The position numbers and the translations under genes are program-made. From contig CM076997.1 in the NCBI GenBank assembly GCA_039090855.1, positions 161,106,709 through 161,170,708 on the forward strand: 64,000 nucleotides of DNA, in the 5' to 3' direction. Under the pieces are notes generated by a model. The model was given only the letters and a program-made list of their open reading frames with translations. It ran no database searches and was not told the origin of the DNA. This document shows, one piece after another, positions 56,412 to 64,000 of this stretch. Position 1 is the stretch's first letter, and each line of letters begins with the position of its first letter. The stretch is from Macrothele yani (Eukaryota; Arthropoda; Arachnida; Araneae; Macrothelidae).

Positions 56412-57686
56412 TTAGGTGTACAAATAAGTTTTAAAGCGTTTATTGTGTGACGTATACCGCTAATATCTGACATTGCTTCCCCGTTGTTGTCATGTAACCG
56501 TAAGTGGTCCAGAGTATAAAATGTGACACAGAAGTTTGCCCAACAGTCAAACACACTTGCACATCGGTAGGTGAAAGATCGCAAACGATACTGCATTTAT
56601 TCGACACTGCATTCGTTACGAATTTCATCAAGAAAAAAGAGCTGCAATAACATGTGCATCGATCTGCTCTGTTCAGGGGGAGAATACTGTATGGAAAAGC
56701 ATGTATGAGTTTTGGTTTATACGGTTTAAAGCAGGTGATTTCGATATTAGCGATCGAGAACGAAGCGGTGCAGAAGGTTGCACATGAGGAACTGCAAGCA
56801 TTGCTGGATGAAGATTCGTCTCAAACGCAAAAAGATCTAGCTGAACAACTGGTGGCAACTTAACAAACCACTTCCAATCGTTTACGCAGAATGGAAAAGA
56901 TTCAGAAGGAAGGAAAATGGGTGCTACATGACCTGAGCCAGAGGAACAAGGATGAGTGTGTCATGAAGTGTTTGAATCTGTTCTATAAAGAACACAGAAA
57001 GTATTTCCTGTGGAAAATCGTTACAGGTGATGAAACGTGGATATGGTACGACAATCCTAACCCCCCCCCCCAAAAAAAAAACACTGGGTAAACCTCGGAG
57101 AAGCAACGACTTCGACACCGAAACGTAATATTCACTCCAAGAAAGTTCTGTTGTGCATTTGGTGGGATATGAAGGGTGTGCTCTATTATGAACTATTGGA
57201 ACAGGATCAAACTGTTACTGCTGATCGCTACAAGCAACAACTGTTGCTATTGCACAAGGAAATCTGTCGGAAACGTCCATTCCCAAGCAAAGGACTGTAT
57301 CCCGCGAAATTACTGTATGACAACGCGAAGTCGCATGTCGCGAAATCTGTCAAGGAAACTTTTGGAAACTTGTTTGGAAAATTTTGGAACACTTGCCGTA
57401 ATGTCCCGACATAGCCCCTTCAGACTATCATTTGTCCCGATCGATGCAACACGGTTTGTCTGCTGTACGTTTCCGGACATGTGGCGAAATGCAAAAATGT
57501 GTTGATGACATCATCGCGTCACACGACGAGGTATTCTTCATGGCTGGAATCCGTTAGCTGCCCAACCGATGGTGGAAGGTGATAGATAACGACGGTGCAT
57601 ATTTTGATTCGTAAAAGTATTGCTGTTTGTCTCAAATTACATATTGTGTTGTCTTAAAACGCCTTAAAACTTACTTGTATGCCTAA
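56412..57686 (+). mobile_element. mariner transposon
   Basis: Terminal inverted repeats TTAGGTGTACAAATAAGTTT (left) and TTAGGCATACAAGTAAGTTT (right, read inward) extend about 30 bp. TA lies on both sides (56410-56411, 57687-57688). The length of 1,275 bp is that of a complete mariner. Confidence 0.92.
56592..57614 (+). pseudogene. mariner transposase, DD34D type, frameshifted
   Basis: The N-terminal DNA-binding part reads 'IRHCIRYEFHQEKRAAITCA' then 'FIRFKAGDFDISDRERSGA', matching mariner helix-turn-helix domains. The first aspartate is in 'VTGDETWIWYDNP' (about 57025-57055). A run of 11 C and 10 A at 57060-57080 shifts the frame. The middle part has 'LLCIWWDMKGVLYYELL', and the second aspartate is in 'LLYDNAKSHVAKSVKE' (about 57315). 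A further frame change precedes 'CPDIAPSDYHLSR' with the third aspartate (about 57405-57435). The C-terminus 'WWKVIDNDGAYFDS' stops at 57612-57614. All three catalytic aspartates remain. The start codon is not identifiable. At least three breaks make it inactive. Confidence 0.88.
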
Positions 57687-57829
57687 TATTTGAAGTGATA
57701 TTATCATCTCCGATACCTAGACTGAAAATCGTTCTTTGAATTGAACACCCAAGCGAGAACAATAGCATTTGTTGCACTTCTTGTTTTGCTGAATACTCAA
57801 TATTTGGCACTTCATTTGTAAATAAAAAG

Positions 57830-58045
57830 TGCGTTCTCATAATATCTCTTTATCTATCCGTCAGTCAGTCTGCGGACACCATATATCTGCAACAATTGGT
57901 CCAATTTGCAAAATTCTTTTTGCATTGGGATGCCCGAAATGTGCGAACGATTATTCTTTTTGTCAGATCCTATTCCGCTGCATAACTTTGCCTGTAGAGG
58001 GCTTAAATTCAGATGCTATCGAACTCAAATTACATCTTATTCTAC
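57830..58045. repeat. Dispersed copy of the 43-kb repeat family
   Basis: Matches 42960-43190 in order: 'gtccgtcagtcagtctgcgg'-type segment, 'atatctgcaacaattggtcc', 'tttgcaaaattctttttgca', 'tgtgcgaacgattattcttt', 'ttgcctgtagagggcttaaa' and 'cagatgctatcgaactcaaa'. Only the first unit is present here, without the tandem expansion. Confidence 0.75.
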
Positions 58046-58509
58046 CATGATTTAAATATTTTGTTTTAGCATAGCTTGGATTTGTAAATGGCCTTGACAT
58101 TTTGGTACTTCACGATATCAGCGAGAAAAATGTTCTTAATCGCATGTCTATTAGCGATTCACTGATTAAACGAAAATTAAAACGACCCATTTCTGGAAAT
58201 AATGGTGACAGACGACTAAAAGTACTCTGTACACTAATGTGAAGCAGTAAAAAACTATGAGATAAGATAAAAAAAGCGAACGAGATAAGCTGCCATTGAC
58301 CATTCCAAAGGCCTGTGTGAATCCAATAATGGCGGTGCTTTGTATGTGGTGGGATTGAAAGAGACTCTTGTATTACGACGAGTTGCTGCCGGACAACCAA
58401 CTGATAATTTCTGATCATCTGTAGCCAATTTTACCAGCTGAAGCACGTACTTAATAACGAATTAATGGAAATTGTCAAAAGAAAGGGCATTCTGGCATTC
58501 TTCTACCAA
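58046..58509. other. No gene seen
   Basis: Moderately AT-rich spacer without recognised motifs. Confidence 0.4.
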
Positions 58510-58717
58510 GCTGCCCCGGTGGTGTAGTGGTCTAAGCGCTGGCTTATGACCGTTCGTCCAAGAAGGGTCCGGGTTCGGTGAGGCATGCATGTTGTGCTTG
58601 TCTTACGGCACTGGTTCTCTCCCTTCCCTGGGACCAGTGTCTCTAAATTAGGGGCGGGCGAATGCTTACAGCCAGTCGAGTTGCTCACGGTGGTCGTTAA
58701 ATCTTCAATCCAAATTC
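58510..58717 (+). mobile_element. tRNA-derived SINE-1 copy
   Basis: Good copy with A box 'ggtggtgtagtggtctaagc', a B box shortened by a deletion ('gggttcggtgagg'), body 'ttacggcactggttctctcc', 'gggaccagtgtctctaaatt', 'ggggcgggcgaatgcttaca' and 3' end 'tgctcacggtggtcgttaaa'. Confidence 0.9.
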
Positions 58718-59475
58718 TTTTGCCTAAGTAATAAAATATCTCATATACCTGAAGTCGCTACAAAAACAGTTGCGGGAGCTTGGCTTCAGTCTTCTCCCTC
58801 ACTCGCCTATTTACCAGAACTTCAGATTTTAATTCATTGTGCTCTCTGAGAGATTCGCTCAACTGCAAGTACTGTGCTTATTAGGAAGTCTGCAAAATCC
58901 CTCTTAATCACTTTCTTGCATGAAAATCTGCGAAGTTTTGGACGGATAAACGCTTATGCCACCCGATAGATGGCGCGAGGTACACGAAATGAATACTACC
59001 TTCGTTACTAAATAAAGGGACAACAATATATTAAAGTTTTGTCCTTCAGTTTTGTCTACGAAGAAGAAAAGAGTTTTTTCACAACTCAGTATATAGTTTT
59101 TTGGTAAAGAACACTGATACCTAAAATTTCTGTTCTTTTTCTTTTACCTGATCCTGATCTAAGGAGTGATGATAACTCAAATGACATACAGGCTTGTAAC
59201 GGTTTTCATTTTTGAAGTACGCTTATTTGAACAAAGTAATTGCAAGACCCTAATTAGCGGAAGGAAAACCGAGAACCTATCCGAGAAAATAATCATTAAT
59301 GCAGTCCTCTGAAAAAAATGGGAAAAAGATAGAAGAGTCTGAAAATTAAGCATAATACTTTGAAAGCTTAGATGTGTTAAATATTTGGTTGCATTTAAAA
59401 ATACTTTGCTTGCTTACCCTATTCTACATGTCTCACAAAAAAATTTTAATTTTTGAAAATAAATTTTAGATTAAA
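58718..59475. other. No gene seen
   Basis: AT-rich spacer; nothing recognised. Confidence 0.45.
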
Positions 59476-60237
59476 CACCGGTGAGCCATTACATTAGGAC
59501 CACCCCCGGCTTAGAGAAATGAGCGCTCCTGGAGACGGAACGGTGGCGCAGGTGAAGTTCACACAGCATTATATCGTAGTTCAGAGGCGCCCTGCTATTT
59601 CAACACGGCGCCTCTGAACTACGATCTCGGAAACAGCGAGGCTTGTGGGTTGTTCACGTGCCACTGTACTGAGTACGTATCAAAAGTGGTGCACATATGG
59701 CCCAACGACGAACCGTCATTGAGCCGTGTGTCGTCCGCAGCGCAGCTCATTGATGCCAGAAAGGGGGCGAAGACTTTATTGTCCATAGTGACCTCAAGGC
59801 CACAGTGTGACAATGGCGATCAGGGAAATGTGTCACAGCACACAGTTCATCGTAGTCTTCTGCGCATGGGCTTGCGTAACCGATCACCCAACAGGATCTC
59901 CATGCTCTCTGCGCGTCATCGCGAACAACACATGAAATGGGCCCAAGATAATCGAGATTGGTCCGAGGACGATTGGAAGAAAGTGGCCTGGTCTGACGAA
60001 TCACGATTTCTGGTGCTTCACGTAGACGGCCGAGGGCACGCCGATTAGCAGCGTAGGCTATGGCACTTAGATGCACAGTTAGGCGGAAATAGGCCGGCGA
60101 CGACAGTGTTATGCTGTGGGAGACATTTTCTTGGGACCATTTAGGCCCCATTATCCCAATAGCACAATCTCTGACAGCTGTCAGGTATCTGAACATCGTT
60201 GCTGACAAAGTTCACTCATTCATGTCTACTGTGTTCT
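59476..60237 (+). pseudogene. Tc1-G transposon fragment with transposase
   Basis: Left terminus 'caccggtgagccattacatt' near a TA. The coding remnant includes a helix-turn-helix 'ISETARLVGCSRATVLSTYQ' (about 59625-59690), a middle part 'HTVHRSLLRMGLRNRSPNRI', the first catalytic aspartate in 'AWSDESRFLVLHVDGR' (about 59990-60035) and, in another frame, 'VMLWETFSWDHLGPIIPIAQ'. A TAG at 60046-60048 and other breaks interrupt it. The sequence ends abruptly near 60237, where the Penelope-like element begins; the second and third catalytic motifs are absent. A perfect 18-bp inverted duplication (59574-59624) has disrupted the region before the helix-turn-helix. Confidence 0.78.
59574..59624. repeat. 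Perfect 18-bp hairpin in Tc1-G
   Basis: Arms 59574-59591 (tcgtagttcagaggcgcc) and 59607-59624 are exact reverse complements with a 15-nt loop. Confidence 0.9.
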
Positions 60238-60512
60238 CTGCTGGTGATGGCCAGTAGAAATGTAGAGGTGTAGGATAGAAATCAGTGTTTTCAAGCTTTC
60301 GGACATCAACCAGATGGCTTTTTCAAGGGGAAGGTAGACAGCAAACTGAATAACAGAACGCATCAACAATTTGAACGTGGTGACTTGACTTGACGATAAA
60401 CAAACAGATGAGAATGTAATTATTCATTCAAAGACACGAGGCGTTATGTTCGTTTAGCACGCGGAATCATGGAACGAAAACAAAATTTTTTTCACTATTT
60501 GAAGTTCTGGTT

Positions 60513-60708
60513 CCAAACTCGTAGCAACTCCAGTGAGACGCTATCATTGCATGACTCGCTGTTGGTAATGATCTTCAGTTTCGCGAATAGCAGCAGATTT
60601 TGAGGTGTCATCAAACTCATAGCAACTCCAGTGAGACGCTATCATTGCATGACTCGCCGTTGGTAATGATCTTCAGTTTCGCGAATAGCAGCAGACTTTG
60701 AGGTGTAG
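60513..60708. repeat. 98-bp tandem duplication in the Penelope-like element
   Basis: The 98-bp segment around 'agcaactccagtgagacgct' and 'cgcgaatagcagcaga' occurs twice with three or four differences, offset by exactly 98 bp. It lies at the C-terminal end of the element's coding region. Confidence 0.92.
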
Positions 60709-61594
60709 TAGAGAGCTAATTTCTTTACGTCATCCTATGTGTACATAGGAGCAGCGAACTTGAACTTGACTTCTCTGGATAGGACCGTGGTTAATTTGCC
60801 GTTCTTTATGTCCCTTTTATGTTCGTTGACATGAACGTAAATGATCGTTTGGTCATTCCAGTGTAGTATCACTTCGAGCCGTCCGGTTATTTTAGAGGGA
60901 TGACATAAACATCTGTTTCATTGGAAAGTGTGGGCTTGTTGCTTCCTTTAAACATGGCATATAAAAACGTCGGTGACCTGATGCCAACACCAAGGATCAT
61001 CTTCCTCAGCGTGTTCTTGAACTGATAGGAAACACTTGGTATGTAGGGAATTGAACTCAAGTAGCGTATCTGCGGCGTAGAAATATTAATATAACTGGTT
61101 CTGGTTTTCTCCATATAGCTATGTATCAGGCTCGGGCCTCATCCTGCCTCAGTGACCAATTCGATAACGTTTTTTTAATTCGCATTGTCTAGAAGGAACA
61201 TCGGAGCAGACTGCAAAGGCTATTCTGATTCGAGAATGGAAGAAAGCTGTCTTGCAATCAGCGGAACAGATTGAGCTACGGAGCATCAGGTTGAGGACGG
61301 ATGTGGGTTTATAATAAACGTGTATTCGCAGGCTATTTTCAGGCAATTTGCTCAGTAAAAGATCCAGATAAGACAGGGAACCATTTTGTTCGAGCTCCAT
61401 AGTGAAATTAATCGGCTGAATATCATTGATGTTATCTAGAGAAAGCGAGATTTTTCTTTCCGTGAGGCAATATGAAAAACACATCGTCCAAATATCTCAG
61501 CCAGGTGGTAGGCCTTGGGGTGATGGTGAATATATATTGCTCAACTGGGCAAAGTATTGCTTCCGCGAGAACGGCTGAAAGTGAAGATCCTGAA

Positions 61595-61632
61595 CCTCAG
61601 CATCTTCAAGAAATAACTTGAAGATGCTGAGG
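61595..61632. repeat. Perfect 16-bp hairpin in the Penelope-like RT
   Basis: Arms 61595-61610 (cctcagcatcttcaag) and 61617-61632 are exact reverse complements around a 6-nt loop (aaataa). The minus-strand RT frame runs through it without a stop. Confidence 0.9.
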
Positions 61633-62131
61633 CAAGATTCCTGGGAATAAATGGATGATTTAGATATGATCTCTTTTAACGTTCTGATGGCTTCCGGCAC
61701 TGTACGGAAGGTTAAAGAGAAACCACGTCGAAACTGTCGAAAATGTCCCGTTGTTGGAAACAGATTTGCTTGATTTTCGTGATGAAATCTAGAGTGGAAG
61801 TTATTATAAAGTCCGATTCAGGGAGATCATTAGCCAAAAACTTGTATAGTGCTTTCTCTAAGTAATACTTCCGTACCGACCTCCTTAACACGATGGGTCT
61901 GAAATAAATTACGAATAATTTATTGTGCTTTAAGCAAGTTTTTCAGGCAATCTTCCGTGGCAAAAACAATGAAATAACAAATAATACTGTCATGTTTGAA
62001 GACCAAGACTATAAGGGGTTTTTATCACTTGGTGACCATGTGCATGACATCTGGAAGTTCCTAAGTGTCATACAAATGGAATTCAACAAAAGGCGACTCA
62101 CTTTATACGATTTTTTGGGGCCATCTCCGAA

Positions 62132-62173
62132 TACAATTTTGTTGCCACAGCACACTGTGGCAACAAAATTGTA
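62132..62173. repeat. Perfect 19-bp hairpin
   Basis: Arms 62132-62150 (tacaattttgttgccacag) and 62155-62173 are exact reverse complements with a 4-nt loop (caca). Reading frames of 97-128 residues cross it on both strands, but neither shows a recognisable motif. Confidence 0.92.
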
Positions 62174-62309
62174 CAAAACTTCTCCGTTCGTCTGGCTCAA
62201 ATATAAAGAAAAAATTCGCAATTCTTTGAATTTCATTGCAGAAAACGCAGAGTATAGTTCTTCCGAAACAAAAACCATAAATAAAAGCGATTTAACTTTC
62301 ATTCGGTAA

Positions 62310-63914
62310 TATGTAATTACAGTGCAATTGATAAGATAAAATAATATTGATATTTAAAACAAGAACAATATTCTAGCCTTTGCGGTTTGTTGGTGTACTC
62401 GTCAAGCAACAAAGACAAGACAAAAGCTCTTTAAAATGTGATTTTATCTTACCTTTTGGATATTTTCCTTTCCCAAACTCATTTTGTAAGTAGCGCGCTG
62501 TAATCACATTTCCCTATTGTGCAGTTAAATAGCTCACAACCCTATGTTCCTTTAACAATTGCATCTGGTAAGCATATAAAAGTGAAATTTCAGTTACCTT
62601 GGGAAATTTTCCTCTGTAATTTTATTCGAGACGTTAGGTACATCACAGAAGAAATTTGCACCACAAGTTTCAAATATTGCGTCTTTGTTTCCGAATAACT
62701 TTCTTATTTTCCCGTTTTTTCCGCGTTCATCCATGGAGAAAACTCCCATGCTTCCTTCCGAAAGTGGGAAAGCCTTCATTTGGGAATCTAATTACTCATG
62801 CTGAATGTGTTTAAGTACTGACACGGATGAGGATTTGATCCAGAACATTCCATTATTACAAATAACCAAACAGTTATTGCGTAGAGGTCACGCTCGTGAG
62901 AGTAATACTGCTAATCCCATGGATTTTCGTTGTCACAAACGTAGAACTATCATTTGTCTCGACAATTACTTCCGAATCTCTTATGAACATGATTGCCTGG
63001 AGAGCACTGAGCAAAAACCTTCCTGTCCAGTTGTTATTTATCGGGTTTTGCAGTCGACTCACGTGTGTGGTTCACCTGAAAGCAGCCTCGCTCCCAGGAT
63101 GTTGGATCTCTCTAAAGGCCAACGAAATTCCTTTTTATTGTACATCAGGGACAAATTTGTTTCCGTTAGAGTAAGAGCTTTCGCGAGAGCAACACAGGGA
63201 TGGGCTCTTAGGAATAAAGGGAAAGGGGGTAGTCCAGGAAAGAATAGGTGAAAAACAAGACAGACGAAATGGCTTTCTCTTCAGTTGTCGCTTGGAATAG
63301 AAAACGATGGAGAACCATTTTAAAAGTTCTTCTAGGAAGAAAGGGTTTCCAAATACTTTTCCTTTGCTTAGATTTTTTCCTTTGCTGTTCTTTGACGGAA
63401 TAAAAGCAGGCCTCATTGAAATTCGTAGATGCAGCGCAATGTTATTAGGCATTCACTGGGCTTTTGAATTGTAAAAAATAAGGGGGAAAGAGAGTTTCAG
63501 CTTGTTTTCCAATTTCAGTGACTACATTTCTTTGCATTCTAAATCCATCGACTTTTCTAGCACCTTTTGTTTAAAAAAAAATAGTATTTCCTGAAAATGC
63601 GGATGAAAGAAATGGCAGTTTCGCGCAGTAATCTGTCTATAGGGGAATGGTCGGAACAATAAAACTGCCACGTATAATCAAATGATTGGACTGAATCTTA
63701 TATTTTCCAGCCCAACAGAAATTGTGACTTCATTCTGTTGGTACCTCAGATTAACTTTAATACTCAACGGAAAAGTGCATTGCTAGCTGAGCCGCAATGA
63801 GTGGAACGCTGCAAGAATTCTTCAAGATATCACCTCAAATGTTAGTTATGTTAATGGAAGTATTATGCTTCTCTTTCTGCCATTGAAAACAAATCCTACA
63901 TTCAGCCCATCTTC
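62310..63914. other. No gene seen
   Basis: About 1.6 kb without recognised repeats. Reading frames up to 148 residues (62805-63251, plus) exist but overlap frames on the other strand and show no domain, signal peptide or repeat match. A missed single-copy exon cannot be excluded from sequence alone. Confidence 0.4.
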
Positions 63915-64000
63915 GCCGCCCCGGTGGCGCAGTGGTCTAAGCGATGGCCTCTGATCATTCGTCCGAAAGGGGTCCGGGTTCGAATCCCGGTGAGGCATGG
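63915..64000 (+). mobile_element. tRNA-derived SINE-1, cut by the window end
   Basis: The head is close to consensus: 'gccgccccggtggcgcagtg' with A box 'tggcgcagtggtctaagcg' and perfect-looking B box 'gggttcgaatcccgg', then 'tgaggcatgg' at the window edge. The first bases do not pair with the sequence after the T arm, so it is a SINE head rather than a tRNA gene. Confidence 0.9.

Larger units (their letters stand above)
60238..62000 (-). pseudogene. Penelope-like element, RT plus GIY-YIG remnant
   Basis: Read on the minus strand. Near 61740-61800 it encodes 'DSFDVVSLF', an RT motif of Penelope-like elements. The catalytic 'RYLDDVFFILPHGK' has its YLDD at 61483-61494. The next part in another frame (61149-61484) has 'INFTMELEQNGSLSYLDLLL' and 'HVYYKPTS', a hallmark of this class. 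Further on, 'SIPYIPSVSYQFKNTLRK' and 'TDVYVIPLK' (60887-61080), then 'YYTGMTKRSF' (about 60855-60885), resemble the linker and the GIY-YIG endonuclease. The GIY position is changed (DVYVIP). At least three frame changes break the protein. The 3' end contains 'gaaagcttgaaaacactgat'. Such elements copy themselves using the RT and endonuclease. The 5' limit is uncertain. Confidence 0.8.

Noticed and set aside
61923..62309. Possible 128-codon protein gene
   Set aside because: No recognisable domain; it contains a 19-bp perfect inverted repeat and overlaps a 97-codon frame on the other strand. Left unassigned.
62805..63251. Possible 148-codon gene
   Set aside because: Overlapping frames on both strands and no motif, signal peptide or splice context I could support.
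63915..64000. tRNA gene
   Set aside because: Good A and B boxes, but no acceptor stem pairing, and the sequence continues into the SINE-1 body seen in complete copies.

Overview
This window is non-coding eukaryotic (animal) DNA made almost entirely of transposable elements and tandem repeats. I found no host gene, no rRNA, no functional tRNA gene, no CRISPR array and no prokaryotic operon. The mix of RTE and CR1/L2-type LINEs, a Penelope-like element with a GIY-YIG domain, many Tc1/mariner elements, a hAT-like element and several tRNA-derived SINE families fits an invertebrate, most likely an arthropod. A chelicerate is possible, but the sequence does not fix the species.

Layout. 1-4.9 kb: a dispersed repeat (R1), a non-autonomous hAT-like element with an 8-bp target duplication, a candidate terminal-inverted-repeat element, and SINEs. 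4.9-6.4 kb: a truncated CR1/L2-like LINE, then a two-unit repeat. 8.2-26.7 kb: eight copies or pieces of one RTE-clade LINE in alternating orientation, forming head-to-head and tail-to-tail palindromes. A head-to-head unit of at least 3 kb is duplicated at a constant spacing of 10,793 bp. 17.8-19.0 kb: a Tc1 element between two RTE copies. 26.9-32.9 kb: a SINE with two perfect hairpins, three Tc1 elements (one inside a SINE) and the second R1 copy. 33.2-39.1 kb: a 6-kb satellite built from a 172-bp dimer of two 86-bp units. 39.1-42.9 kb: SINEs, a small foldback element and a Tc1 element that splits an RTE-like LINE fragment. 42.9-44.9 kb: a degenerate ~155-bp repeat containing a 57-bp array. 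47.6-50.6 kb: two Tc1 transposase genes, each with an internal minisatellite (40 bp in the helix-turn-helix region, 78 bp in the catalytic region), the first also interrupted by a SINE. 53.5-58.7 kb: SINEs, a complete mariner element and a Tc1 end fragment. 59.5-62.0 kb: a Tc1 fragment cut off by a Penelope-like element. 62.3-63.9 kb: nothing recognisable. The window ends inside another SINE.

Every transposase and reverse transcriptase seen is broken. The best preserved is RTE copy 1, whose 987-codon frame carries a single internal stop. The most unusual features are transposase-coding segments turned into minisatellites, repeated short perfect inverted duplications that look like template switches, the duplicated RTE palindrome, and clean nested insertions with identifiable target duplications. 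I saw no evidence of an unknown defence, regulatory or metabolic system.
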